Shown here piece by piece: positions 25,033 to 37,418 of a DNA stretch of 64,000 nucleotides. The notes beneath the pieces were generated by a model, which saw only the letters and a program-made list of their open reading frames with translations, was not told the DNA's origin and did no database searches. Numbering within the stretch: position 1 is the stretch's first letter; the number at the start of each line of letters is the position of its first letter. Origin of the DNA: Macrotrachela quadricornifera (Eukaryota; Rotifera; Eurotatoria; Philodinida; Philodinidae); the NCBI GenBank assembly GCA_022393335.1, contig JAJEKB010017978.1:1-64000 (forward strand), read 5' to 3'. The translations under genes and the position numbers were made by a program.

Positions 25033-26735
25033 GTTTTTACAATTTTTTTTATTAAAAACAATGGAATTGTGTGCAGCCGCTTTAGTATAGATGTCCTTGT
25101 AGTTTATTCGAGTGAAAAAGATGAAATTTTTTTTCATTATATGATTGGTTAAATACTAACTATTAGAACGCAAGAAAACATAATGTGTCAATATATAAAG
25201 AGATAATGCAATTTTACTTATAATAACAGTAACAAGTGAGTTTATTTTATAATAATATAATAGCGTTCCATAGCCTTGTCGCCTGTTGAGGCCGGCTGCA
25301 GTTATTATTACTAGTCTCCATATGCAGCCGAATTCTATCGTCTTTTCTCTTTACAGATGGCGGTATCTGCATCCTCTTTCGTCCAACATACTAACTAAGG
25401 ATATAGTCAGCACGAATGAATCATTTGAGATAGTTTAGCCGTTGGTGACTTGTTTTGGATCATTTCATGGATAATGTTGCTGAGGTTCGAATACAGTAAC
25501 TTTTGAATGCGTGCCAAATAACGTAACCACTGAATCATAGAGGATAATGAATAATATGCCTTTGAATAGTTTGCCATTTTTTGTTGAATGGCAATCTGAT
25601 TAGTCTGATTCAATAAGTTTAATCACTGCATCGCTAGTAGGCTCTTTCGAATGAAATCTCGTGAGCTTCCCGGCATGAACTTTTCAGGAATTTAAGAAGA
25701 GATGTTAAGGATTCACTTGGAATTTAAGTACAACTGCAGAAGAACGACATTACCCACTGTTTAACATATAACAGAACAAAAAAATTCTATGGAAGCATCA
25801 CAAAACCTTGTATAATAAAAACAAAATATTACATGTGCACAGGTCAAAAAATCCGACGACGGATTCCATCGAATCTGACAGTCGGATACTTATACGTTTT
25901 CAATGATTCTCAGTTGTTAAAATCAGTAATTATTCCGATTGCTGGATTCCTATCAGAATTCTGTAAAATTGTATCAATTTTTGAGTCTACGGTCCATCTT
26001 ATCTACTATGATTACATCTGGAATCTAAATTTTTCCGAATGTGAGTTGAAAAGTCTCATGGATTGTAGCAACCGAAACCTGGTGTGTTTCTTATGGATTT
26101 TGGATTAGGAGTCGCCGCAGGGCAGTTATTTTTATTCTATTCTATAACGCGTTGATCAAAGAACCTATAAATTGAGGCTACGTCCTAGAAAGCTTGTTGA
26201 CCTAATAACAGCAAACTGACAGTTTTCAATATGAGCACTCAAAGTTTTTGTTAAGTATGAGCTAAAAGAGGTGTTGAAGTACCGACGTGATAGATTTGAT
26301 TCTATGTTTCTGTCCAATAGACAGGGATATACACCAAAACAACATGTGATTACAGATTGTGATAGACAGCTTTTCAAGCGTAAGATTCTGATAGTATATT
26401 CATAAATTCATAAAACAGGACCTTTTTACTTTAGAAGCTAACTAAAAAGGTCTTGAGGGTGAGGGTGGAATTTTGTAAGAGGGCATACTTAGGGATGTTA
26501 CTTTATTTTTGTTTCGTTATAATAGAGAATAAAGTACGAAAATCTTTATTTTATAAAGAATAAAGTTTTGTTTATTTCTTTGTCTTTATTTTTCAAAACA
26601 AATTTAAAATAAAGAATAAAGACTGATTCATCCAAATTCTCCTAAATGTGGTCAGGAATTTAATCTCGAAACTGACCGTCTGTTTACAACTTTGTCCGCA
26701 AGAGCTGTTTGGTCTACTTTCACAAAAAAAAGATA
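25033..26735. other. Intergenic, no gene supported
   Basis: Contains short frames (25407-25613 minus, 25833-26108 plus, 26165-26377 minus) without family resemblance. AATAAAG-rich low-complexity sequence lies at 26520-26625. CGGCTGCA and TGCAGCCG near 25295 and 25325 form a short inverted pair. Confidence 0.4.
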
Positions 26736-26739
26736 GGCT

Positions 26740-27320
26740 ATAGACTACCTTTAGGTCATCGAGTGCTAAATTATGCAGATATCTTTAGTTGCTCAAGCAC
26801 CATATTATGGGGTATCCCAAATCCTCAATTGCCATATTATGAAGATATCCTTAGATCTTCAATTACCATATAATAAGGATTTCCTTAGGTCATCAACTAC
26901 CATATTATGGGGGTATATTTACGTTCTCAAGTAACATATTATAGGAGTATCCTTACGTCCTTAAGTGCCATATTATAGGAAAATTCTTACGTCGTCAACT
27001 ATTGTATTATGGCAGTATTCTTGGGCTCACAAGTGCTGTATTTGGCGAGCATCCTAAAGTGCTTGAATACTATGTTATGGGAGCATCCCTAGGTCCTCAA
27101 ATGGTAGATTGTGAGGGTAATTTTACGTCTCCGGATGCTATATTATGGAAGTATCTTTACGTCATCAAGTACTATATAGGTTGAGTACCGTTAGGACATC
27201 GAATGCTATATTACGGGAACATACTTACGTAATATACTTAGGTAATCAAGTGCTACATTTTGCCAATATCCTTAAGTCCTCATGAGCTATGTTATAGAAT
27301 ACTCACAAGTCGCCGCCAGC
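26740..27320. repeat. 34-bp degenerate tandem array, forward arm
   Basis: About 15 imperfect units follow the pattern CCTTAGGTCCTCAAGTGC, then TATATTATGGGAGTAT. Adjacent units around 26915-27000 are exactly 34 bp apart. The long open frame at 27002-27184 follows the repeat and is not taken as a gene. Confidence 0.8.
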
Positions 27321-27775
27321 GATCTCCTTCACTGTAGTAGGGTCTTAATTAAAAAAAAAACTCTATCTCTTTATTCGTAGGGGAGTAATTTGAATCTGCA
27401 GCCAAAGGAAGTAATGGATCCACTCGATTCATGCTATTAGTTTGAACATAATAAATAAATCATTGATATACCAACAATATACATTAATCAAAAGCTATTT
27501 CATAGAACTATTCTTCTCAATTGGAAAATTGATGTAGAAGTTTATATCTAAAAAGTGACATCATGCCAACACACTGTCTTTAAAAAGAACTTTTTCTCTA
27601 AATCCAATGTGATTAATTTCAATGAATTCCATTATAACAAGCAGCATTGATCAAGGCGATCCACTAGGTCCATTAACTGTAGAATAAAACTACTACCTTC
27701 CGGACCAACACACGGTGATTTTCTCGATTAAGATTTTGACTGCAGTCAAGCGGACAACTGCTGAGGGCCTTGAAT
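27321..27775. other. Spacer between two oppositely oriented arrays
   Basis: About 450 bp of non-repeated AT-rich sequence separates the forward and reverse 34-bp arrays. No gene seen. Confidence 0.5.
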
Positions 27776-27779
27776 TACT

Positions 27780-28215
27780 CCAAAATATAGCTTTTTAGGA
27801 CGTAAGAATATCCTCAATATATATTGCTTGAGGACCTAGGAATACGCAGACAATGTAGCACCTGAAAATCTAAAGGTATCCCAATGTATAGTATTTAAGG
27901 ATCTAAGTATACCTCTATAGTATAGCGCTAGAAGATCTAGCAGTGCCTTCCTAATAAAGCACTTGAAGACCTAAGGATGCCCCTATAATATAGTATTTGA
28001 GGACCTATAAGTGACTGCAAAATATAGCACTCAATGATCTAAAAGTATCGGCAAAATACATCACTTGAGGACCGAAAGTACTTGCATTATATAGTACTTT
28101 AAGATCTAAGAGTACCCCCATAATATAATATTTGAAGACCTAGGAGTATCTGAAAAGTATAGCACTCAAGTACCTAAGAGTACCTGTCAGATATAGCACT
28201 TGAAGTCCTATGGTA
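27780..28215. repeat. 34-bp degenerate tandem array, inverted arm
   Basis: Units here read ATAGCACTTGAGGACCTAAG followed by AGTACCCCCATA, the reverse complement of the unit at 26740-27320. About 12 copies are visible. With the forward array they make a large imperfect inverted repeat. Confidence 0.8.
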
Positions 28216-28234
28216 CCTGGAGCAGCCATCCTAA

Positions 28235-28523
28235 CCCGCAATGTTGAACATTCCGGAGTCAGTTTCGGGAATTCCATCGTCGTATACCATAAAATGATTG
28301 CTCGATGTTGGCCGAGTTCCATTGATTCCCAGAAATTCGAAATTGGGTGGAATTCTGGAATCCGTAGGAATTCCGTGCAATTCCATCTGCACTCAATTTC
28401 AGAATTGACGAAAATCGATCGATGTTTATGGCGCGTTTGACATTCATTGACGATCGAATTCGTAGAATTAGGTGGAAATGATTCTGGGGTGGAACTGTTT
28501 CCTCAATGTTCAACATCGCGGAA
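28235..28523. mobile_element. Mariner-type MITE with TA flanks
   Basis: The left end CCCGCAATGTTGAACATT and right end AATGTTCAACATCGCGG are inverted repeats. Each is separated by two bases from a TA, which fits a TA target-site duplication (element about 290 bp). The interior is rich in GAATTCC-like words and has no credible gene. Confidence 0.65.
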
Positions 28524-28764
28524 TAGTAAGTATTCTCACCAGATGGCGATCGAAATAACTGATTTTTGTTAGTAACAGAACAATTCTAGAGCGCTGGGTG
28601 AATGATAAAAATATTTCTCCTCATACAATGCTCAATGATGAATCAACATTCCTTTTCTTAATGTTCTAGCATTTTTTAGATTATTTTAAGTCTGCATATG
28701 GTAACAAACTTGCCTCAGATACACTAGACTTTAAGAACCAGTGAATCTGTAAATTGAAAAAATC

Positions 28765-31700
28765 ATGAGTGAAGCATCCAACGATGCGGGCAACCAAAAT
28801 AAACGAATGCGGACTCGCCAGTTTTTTGTAAGTATCATTCATTGATGTCTCATTTTTTTTCCCATAATGATATCAATGCATTATGCTGACTTAATTTACT
28901 GTCGTTTTTTTTATATTAGTTAAAAATGTCTTTTTGTTATGAATATAAATATTATAAAAGTAGCACTGTGAATATGTGAACACTAAGTTCAATAGGAGCT
29001 ATCACATTCAATACAGATAGTAATATTTCAAGTGTAGTGCGTGAGTGAGATCAACAATTGAAGTCGACTGAAATGTTTTATGAAATCATAATAAAAATTT
29101 CAGTGTATATACATCCATCAGTTGAATGTTTGTCAAAATTTATTTCCAAAAAGAATAAGTGTTTAATATTGCATTTTTTCTTTTTCAGACGACAATGAAT
29201 GATCCACAGATGGATGAGATCTGGAATAACTCACTGAAGCCGGCTATTCAAAGAATTCTAAAAAAGGAAGCAGCCTCCTTAGCTATCGAAGAACTTTATC
29301 GGAACGCCTATTTAATGGTATGTCATAAGCATGGCAAGAAACTCTATTTGGGCACTCAAGAAGTAATCACCCAACATCTTGTACAATACGTGCGCTACAT
29401 TACTGCTGTTGTGTTTCTATAAGAATTTTCCTTCGCTTTTTTTGTTTAGGTAAGGCCATACATTCTAGAATCATTTTCAACACAGTTCTTGGCCACACTA
29501 AAGTCAATATGGGATGATTTCTGTCAGGCAATGCGTTACATTCGGGATGTTCTTATGTACATGGACCGAGTCTATGTTGGCGAACAACGTCTCGAGTCTA
29601 TATATAATCTAGGTCTTATCCTATTTCGTGATAATATTATTCGATATCCGATTATTTGTGAACATCTTCAAAGCAAACTACTAGAAACGGTTGACTATGA
29701 ACGACATCATGATATCATAGATAAGACAACTTTGAAATGTATCCATCAGATGTTAATAGTCCTGGGTATGGGTAGTCGTTATGTCTACACAGAAGTTTTT
29801 GAAGTATCATTTTTAAACCAATTGATTAAATCTTATCAAACTCAAAGTCAGAAATTACTGACTGAAAATAGCATTGCTAAATATCTTTGTAAAGTATCAA
29901 CGCTTACTGATGAAGTAACTCAATGGACTATCGATTGTTTCGACAGATTAACGATAGAACATATTATTCGAGTACTTGAAGATGAATTTATTACAAAACA
30001 TATGGAAAATATTATGAACATGATAAAATTAGACGTTATTCGTATGCTCGCATCAAACAAATTTGAAGAACTTGAACTTCTCTACAAACACTTGGAATTG
30101 TGGTCTAATAATTATTCATCTCTTTCCGATTGTGTGAGTAATTATTTGTGTGAACAAGGAAGAGTATTAAATGAAGGAAAAGAAGAGCACAATTTAAATG
30201 CTATTATTGAAAATCTTCTCAATCTGAAAGATACAATCAATAATTTTCTCAGTATATCTACTAAATACGATAAAACATTAGAGCAACAAATCAAACTTGA
30301 TTTTGAATATATTATCAATTTCAATGAATATATTTTAAAGCATCTCTCATTATTAATCGATGATCAATTAAAGAAAGGAATTAAATGTCTGAATCATGAA
30401 GAAATGATTGGATTGTTTAAAAACATAATCTTATTATCGTATTCAAAAGAAAAGGATCTTTTTAAAAAATATTATCAAGATTTTAAGGAACAAATATTTA
30501 AACTGATACCAAATATAGATGAAGATAAAAAAACTAATGCATATATTGGATTAATTGAAAATATACTCAATATAAAAGATATTTTTGAAAGTTTTCTCAA
30601 AGCAGCTTCGTATGAAGACAAAGTAAGTATTGTTTTTATTCAAAGATCTGTATGATCATTTTGTATCTATTCTAGACATTCAAAATCCAACTCAATTCAG
30701 ATCTTATATATATCGTTAACCTGAATAAAAATATTTCAGAATATCTTTCATTGCTTATTCATGATAAATTACAGAATGCTGGTTCTAATCTTGATGATCA
30801 TGATCTTGAAATTGTTTTTGATAAAATTATGATGCTATTGGATTATTTACAAGAGAAAGATATTTTTGAACGATGGTATCAATGGCATTTAGCTCAACGT
30901 CTTCTTTTCGATAAACCAATGTCACAAAATATGGAAAACAACATGATATTTCGATTGAAAATTAAATGTTCTTCTCGATTTACCTATCAATTAGAGAATA
31001 TGTTCAAAGATATATTCGTCTCACAAACAATAATGAATAATTTTCAATCTTTTATTGCTCAGAAATCTTTCAGTTCACATAGTATTGATCTTTCTATGCG
31101 AGTTTTAACTACAGGTTTTTGGCCTATTCAGAGTATGAATTATCAATGTAATCTTCCACAAATCGTAAATAAAAGCTACCAATGTTTTGAAAATTTCTAT
31201 TTAACTATACACAATGGTCGCCGTCTAATATTGCAATCAAATTTAGGTACAGCAGATTTGACTGCTGTATTTTATGGTGATTTGAAAAATGATAATCTGC
31301 ATGAGGAAGAATTTCAGTCCACAATGATAAAAACAATGAAAGAACGAAAATATATCTTACAAGTTTCGACTCATCAAATGATTATTTTAATGTTATTTAA
31401 TACAAAAGAATCATACTCATTCGAAGTTAGTCTTTAATCTGTAGTTTGATTAAATTTTTTTGAATATTATTTATTTCAGGAGATTCATCAACAGACAAAT
31501 ATTAATGAGAAACATCTTCAACGTGCTTTATTATCATTAATCATGAGCAAACCAACAACACAGAGTATTCTTCTTAAAGAACCTCATAATAATAATATTC
31601 AATTGAATAATCGATTTTATATTAATGATTCGTTTATATCAAAACATTATCGTGTAACACTAAAGCCAATTCGAGAAAAACCTGATATCAATTTGGAACA

Positions 31701-32050
31701 GAATGCAATTGAGAATACGATCAAGAGTGATCGTGAACATCAACTCAATGCAGCAATTGTACGAATCATGAAAGCACATAAAACTATGGAACATACTCAA
31801 CTAATCACCCAAGTATGTTTTATTCATGGTTAATGCTCATTCTTCTTTTTGCCCTTTTCAGATTACACAACAATTAGAAGGACGCTTTCCAGTCAATTCA
31901 CAATTAATCAAAAGACGCATTGAATTATTAATCGATTCTGGATATTTATCACGATCACAAGACGATACGTAATATTCTTTTTTTTCAGTAATTATTTTCA
32001 TTTTTGTTTTTCTTGATATTTCTAGGAGAATATACAATTATGTTGCTTGA
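28765..32050 (+). CDS. CUL3: Cullin-3 homologue with an internal duplication
   Basis: Seven exons (28765-28827, 29189-29389, 29450-30622, 30676-31425, 31480-31812, 31862-31968, 32026-32050) join in phase to 883 aa; human CUL3 is 768 aa. CUL3 marks include RTRQFF near the start, HKHGKKLY, IRDVLMYMDRVYV, LEYLSL-type helices, the cullin-homology SADLTAVFYG-like stretch (TADLTAVFYGDL), ILQVSTHQM, and the C-terminal winged helix with IVRIMKAHKTM, where the Lys is the expected neddylation site, ending RIYNYVA. Cullin-3 scaffolds BTB-substrate and Rbx1 ubiquitin ligases. The extra length comes from a repeated segment at about residues 340-435 and 456-560. Polyadenylation signal AATAAA at 32180-32185. 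Confidence 0.93.
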
Positions 32051-33158
32051 ATGAAAAATCAAACTGCAAGTTTTTCGTTCATCTTTTACTCTTCACACAA
32101 CATAGCAATATTTTATTTTTATTTTTTAAAATTTACCTATCAATTATATTATTCCTGAAGTAAAAAATTTTGAAGTTTCAATAAAATAATCTATATTCAT
32201 TCATTAGTAAAGTAAGCTATTGGAGCGATAATGATTTTTGATGGAAGATGAGCGTCTTTGGAGGTTCACTTTAATGGCATGAAATTTTCAGAGTATGTTA
32301 AAACTAAAATGATTTATTAGACAATTCAATTTTCTCTCTTCAAGATTATTGTATATACAGTACTTGCCATAAATTCCTGGACATATCAAAATCCAAATAA
32401 AGCTCAGTCGTTGTCCATGAAATTTTTACCAGAGATAGAGCTCGAAAAATTGTGATCGCAAGCATCATCAATTGCACCACCATCAGTAATCAATGTGTGT
32501 TGAGAGGCATCATCATAACTATAATATTGAAAAAGGGAGACGAAGAAGTATCGAATCTTATATTATAGACTTTTCTAAGAATGTTTCCTAAAGTTTTCTA
32601 GACCAATTTTCTGAAAAAGAATTCAAACATTTAGGTTCTTATAATATATGAAAAACGGTAAAAATGCTTCTTTTTTGGCAGGAATCAATAAAAAAAAATG
32701 CCTCGGAAATTCGGATAAAATTCCTATAATTCGTGAACCAGTAGATGTAAAAGTCTGAGCCCTACGTAGTTTTGTAAATCTTTGATTGACGGTTTGAATA
32801 CATACTTTACTTTAGCCACGTATCAAGGTACATCTATTTTCAAGGACGTTGATTTATATTCTTGAAAAATCTATTTCAAATTAATTTAAGATATACTGTT
32901 CGATATTCTTTTATCTCTTCATTCCAGTGGTAAAAACCGTAGCTCTCTATTTTATTCTTATCATAAATTCTTAAAAAAAAGTACTCATCCATCTACTTTT
33001 TGAATTCGACATTATTAGCTTTTATATTCGAAAAATCATAAAAAATTGATTAATTCGATTTCAACTCTGAAATTATCTGCTTACAGAAAAGAAATCGTAC
33101 TATTTAAATAAATATTTTAAGTTGTTCATTGTAGATTATTAAAACTAATTTCAAACAT
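32051..33158. other. Intergenic; possible solo transposon end near 32358
   Basis: TATA followed by CAGTACTTGCCATAAATTCC near 32358 looks like the end of a Tc1/mariner-type element at a TA, but I found no matching inverted end before the next gene. Nothing else is recognisable. Confidence 0.3.
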
Positions 33159-33995
33159 CTATGCAAGATGATCATATTTATTGGTAGTTAAAGAGTTATC
33201 ACAACGAAAATATTCATATATAGCAAGAACTGAACAAGCTGCACAGATATGCCACACAGCGTGTAACTGAAACCAAGAATATGGCCAACAGACAATTTTT
33301 GACGAATCCAAGTGGCCACAAACTACCCCGATAGTAAGTGTCATTGCACCGAGACTAAGTAATATTATTTGTTTTTTCGTGATCAATTTCGATTTCATAT
33401 GAAAACATTCAGACAAGAGAAATATAATAACTAATACAGCAGTTAATATTTTTTCTCGATTCTCATATGATTCTGGATAGTAGACATTACTAACAATCCA
33501 TAAAATATAGGCGATAATCAGAAAGATAAATGTAAAGATGTATGTTTTGATATAAGCATGACGTGTTAAACTATAAAGACTAATGAAAGCAATGATAAGC
33601 CACATTCCAGTGAGATCGAGACGATGTCCAAGTTGACATCGACATGCATGATTGAGCCATGATCCCATTGCATGTCCACAATTGGCAAGACCATTAATCA
33701 TAGATAAGATTGTATTTTTTGCACGAGTTTCTTTCTGACATTCAATCGATTGAACCAACATATAGAATCCAACTGCAAGAAAAGCGAAGTCGGAGATAGA
33801 ATTAGCTCTTTCACGCAATAGATTAGTAGATCTGTCATGTTCACAGAAAGGTATACCATCTATTCGCTGTTTTGTACTAGACTCAAAATGAGACCATGGT
33901 GATGTGTCGAACAGATAATAGTCGAGGGCGACAACACCAATTAGTAGAATGATGAATAGAAGAATAAAAAATATACGGATAAATTTCATGATCAT
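33159..33995 (-). CDS. Alkaline ceramidase-like (CREST superfamily) membrane protein
   Basis: A single-exon gene of 278 aa. It opens with a hydrophobic segment (FFILLFIILLIGVVAL) and has about seven membrane helices in all. Sequence marks of the Per1/alkaline-ceramidase group are present: FCEHDR then NSISDFAFL near residue 67, GSWLNHACRCQLGHRLDLTG in the middle, and the C-terminal HAVWHICAA that supplies the HxxxH zinc ligands. Members of this superfamily are zinc-dependent membrane hydrolases of ceramide or related amides. Substrate cannot be assigned. The lack of introns contrasts with its neighbours. Confidence 0.75.
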   Translation of the reverse strand: MIMKFIRIFFILLFIILLIGVVALDYYLFDTSPWSHFESSTKQRIDGIPFCEHDRSTNLLRERANSISDFAFLAVGFYMLVQSIECQKETRAKNTILSMINGLANCGHAMGSWLNHACRCQLGHRLDLTGMWLIIAFISLYSLTRHAYIKTYIFTFIFLIIAYILWIVSNVYYPESYENREKILTAVLVIIFLLSECFHMKSKLITKKQIILLSLGAMTLTIGVVCGHLDSSKIVCWPYSWFQLHAVWHICAACSVLAIYEYFRCDNSLTTNKYDHLA

Positions 33996-35157
33996 TTTAC
34001 AAACACAAATTTTGATGAATGTCTTCTTATAACATGTAAAATATTCTTAGGCCAACAGAATATAACAGTAGGATAGCTATCTCTCTTACACGACAAACTA
34101 TAGATAAGATAACATTACCGCTTATTGTTGATATATTACCTATGTTGAATAGAATACCATATAAATGACTATAAACACTAAAAAAAACGATAAACAGCTA
34201 TGATGTTTATGATTACTATTTAGAACTGTTCTACAACCCTATAACTAAGATTTGGATATCACTCATGAATGCTTTTAAGTTAAAAGCAGGAGTCATGAAA
34301 AAGGAGAGAAGATTAGGGTACGAAAAGATGAACACTGTTCAATAATTAAGAACTATTAATGATGGCCAAGTCAAAGTAACAAAATTGTTTACTGCTTCTG
34401 CGATACATTCTTTTATATAATTTATATCAAAATTATTTCAGATTTTAATTCTTCAAAATTTCCTGCAAATTACCAAAATTCTTATGAATCAATATAGTAG
34501 TAAGTAAAACAACATATTAGAAGAAATTAGAGACTTATTTCTACTATGTGTTTGAATAGATGATAGCTAATTATTATATTTCTTAATCGATTATGAAAAA
34601 GGATGGATTTTTTTTGCTTTACTTAGTCTAGCTTTCGAGAACTATCTTGAGAGTTATCTATATGAGTTTTATACTTTAGTCTCGTCAATACCTGCATGAC
34701 AAGGATTCTCTTCGTGATTGTGAAAATCCTGATAATAGTATCCTATTAGAGAGCGTTGGAAATTTTTGAAGATCTATAGAGAATCCTTCATTTTAAGATA
34801 AATTTCTCAGTTACGAAATATTTTTGACTACTATCATATTTCAATTGTGTAGAGATTATATTGAAAGCTTTTTTGATTGAACAATTCTTGAACACTTATT
34901 ATATCATGAAAGCAATCTTCTTCTTCGTTTATTTATTTCTATCTGTCAATATATTTATGTTGTCTTTTTAGATTTTCGAATTAGAAAATAAATACTATCA
35001 TTGTTTGTCTAACAGACGAATCTAATTTCCATGATATTTTATGGTAAATATTTATCAAAAACTAATATTTTAAATTTACTCAAAACTTGTTGAATTTTAT
35101 TGGGATATTACTAATAATCATAAGGTCTAAGATTATAGAAGAAAAGTTCATGTAAGA
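33996..35157. other. Divergent intergenic region, no gene seen
   Basis: AT-rich region between the ceramidase-like gene (-) and the GNAT gene (+). It would hold both promoters; no distinctive element was recognised. Confidence 0.45.
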
Positions 35158-35628
35158 ATGACCTTCATTGCTCGTAATCTATCTATGGATGATCTTCAAT
35201 CTATTGTATGGTCTGGCTCATCTACTCATCTCGAGTATGTTGCTGAAGCGATCGAACGAGCATCTAAAGGTGAAGTAGATTATCTTGCCATTGATGTTGA
35301 TGGTATACCACTTGGTATCGGTGGTGTGGACTATACAGTTAAAGTTGGAGTAGGAACACTTTATCAGCTTTCTGTTCATCCCCATCATCAATCGAAAGGA
35401 ATTGGTACTGCACTTATTCGAGCTCTCGAGAAAAAAACATTAGATCGTGGTCTCACTATTACAGAATTATCTGTCGAGGTGGAAAACAGTCGTGCTCGAA
35501 CGTTGTATGAACACCTTGGATATAATATCGTTGGCACCAAAATTGAAACTTGGGACGAAGAAGCAGATAATGGCGAGATTCGTTTGTACACTTGTGAATG
35601 TTTCTACATGCGAAAGATGCTTCAGTGA
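35158..35628 (+). CDS. GNAT-family N-acetyltransferase
   Basis: An intronless gene of 156 aa with a complete GNAT fold. LYQLSVHPHHQSKGIGTALI (residues about 65-84) is motif A with the acetyl-CoA pyrophosphate-binding Q-x-x-G-x-G signature, and LSVEVENSRARTLYEHLGY is motif B. The acetyl acceptor is unknown. Short single-domain enzymes of this type are common in bacteria, and the absence of introns fits a horizontally acquired gene, although codon use looks like the rest of the window. Confidence 0.9.
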   Translation: MTFIARNLSMDDLQSIVWSGSSTHLEYVAEAIERASKGEVDYLAIDVDGIPLGIGGVDYTVKVGVGTLYQLSVHPHHQSKGIGTALIRALEKKTLDRGLTITELSVEVENSRARTLYEHLGYNIVGTKIETWDEEADNGEIRLYTCECFYMRKMLQ

Positions 35629-35826
35629 ACTGGTATCAAATTCTGATTGATTTGACTCACAAGATATGCAGTTAAAATATTCAATTTCTTTTTTCGTGAG
35701 GTCTAGTTAATTATAGTTAATTTATGATGCTGGTTTTAAACACGATATTCATTTATATCACATTTTAAGTAGTTAAGACAATTATAAAACTCGAAGTTTG
35801 ATTGTAATGCATGATTCTAGCGCACA

Positions 35827-36096
35827 TCATAATAAAGAAAGGGTTTTATTAGGCATATCTTTATGGATATAACCTGCTACATCAAGAACTTTTTGCGTTT
35901 GCGTTGCATGTAGTGCATTTGAATAGATTATCGTGCATCCGCTTACTGATTTTATATCGAAATCGTACATACAAGTTTCGCTTATTCCGACTATTTGAAT
36001 TCGATACTTTTTTAATTGTCTAATTATTTCTTTTTTTTTTGATTGCTTTACATAGGATCTAACATTCCATTCGCCAAACAAGACATGACCTGGCAC
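35827..36096 (-). mobile_element. LINE-type endonuclease fragment (non-LTR retrotransposon relic)
   Basis: The frame encodes WNVRSYVKQ, then KYRIQIVGISETC, the start of an APE-type endonuclease domain as found at the 5' end of non-LTR retrotransposon ORF2. Only about 90 codons remain, with no reverse transcriptase following, so this is a truncated copy. Confidence 0.65.
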
Positions 36097-36274
36097 ATTT
36101 TTGCACCGATAATATTTGTTTTCGTTATCAATAATAGTTTTGTGTTCAGCTAGAGTTTGCTAGTCTCATGACTAGATGAGTGAGGGTGAGACGAATAATG
36201 TGCTTTAATAATAATACGAATGTTTTTTTTTTATTTTATAATTAAACAACATCAAACATATAGTTCATCTTATT

Positions 36275-37326
36275 TCAGCTAGCAGAAAAACATCGTTTTG
36301 TATATTTAAAGGCTTGTATACATGCATCACGTAATTCCTTACGAAATGTTTTCGATGCCAATGTATAAAGAACAAAAGTAAGCTAAAAGAAAATATATAG
36401 ATAATAAAAATTAGTAACGAATTATTTCTACATACTGAAGTATAAGTATATAAAAGAGTAAGAGCAATATTGGCAATAAACAAATCAATTGCATTTTGAT
36501 CTGAACTCTTTTTTTGTGAACTAGTTAAAACTGAATAAAGAGGAAAACAAGTAGATGTCATACATAGAAGAACATAGAAGATAACTTGTAAAAGTGATAA
36601 TTTAATAAGTTGCATTTCACGTCGACGATAATTGATGTTCTGAAATACAATAACTGCTGGTTGAGTTACTGTTTCAAAATTTTGTGGTGCTATCTTTGCG
36701 CGGCGACGACGACTGCGTACATTATAAAAAGTAAGCACACTGAACAGTATCATAATGATCACCGGTAGAATAGATGATACAATGAGTTGTACAGCATAGA
36801 AAAATGCATAATCATAACCTGATGGAGTTATACATCCCAACTGTGGTGACATTTGATAACCAATAGGTACATGAATACTATATATAATCCAAAAACTAAT
36901 ACTACCGATAATAAGCCAACGAACGACACGTGATGAACTAAATTGTCGTATACGTGCAACTTGTGTTGTTACAATCCATCGATCGATTGAAATTAAACAT
37001 AGAAATTGACGCATAAGTCCAATACTAGCCCCAAAAAGATATAATCGTATCTTACAAAGAGCAATTACTGTATTAAGAAGATCATAACCGGTTGTATATG
37101 CTACTATTCTAGTTATACAAAAACTATTAAGAAGAACTATTTGAGCGATAGATACACCAACAAAATATTGTGAACATGTATTTGAACGTAAATGACGACG
37201 TAAGAAGATAATTATATTGATTAGATTTCCTAACATTCCAATGATATAAATCGGTGTCCAATAATAAATCATAAGTTTAGTCGTCAAATTCGATAATTCG
37301 CTAACGAGTATTGTTGGTGTTGACAT
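36275..37326 (-). CDS. Rhodopsin-family G-protein-coupled receptor
   Basis: Two exons, 37326-36436 and 36382-36275, flank a 53-nt intron and give 332 aa. Seven hydrophobic helices are visible. GNLINIIIFLRRHLRSNTCS covers the end of TM1 and first loop, SIDRWIVT at the end of TM3 stands for the DRY motif (DRW), and the last helix reads through the intron as TYTSLTFVLYTLASKTFRKE, typical of TM7 plus helix 8. A basic RRRRAK loop precedes TM6. Ligand unknown. Reading through the intron would replace the TM7 tail with an unrelated hydrophobic sequence, so the spliced form is preferred. Confidence 0.85.
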
Positions 37327-37418
37327 TGTGTTATTAACTTAACTATAAAATCTAATGTTATAACAAAAAATTTGAATAATTATTATTTATTTTCAGCCGG
37401 TGAATGCATTTAATAATA

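Noticed and set aside
26740..28215. 34-bp arrays as a CRISPR array
   Set aside because: Units are contiguous with no spacers, degenerate, and occur in eukaryotic DNA.
36383..36435. Unspliced 353-residue reading of the GPCR
   Set aside because: Splicing the 53-nt intron restores a typical TM7/helix 8 ending, while the unspliced tail is unrelated.
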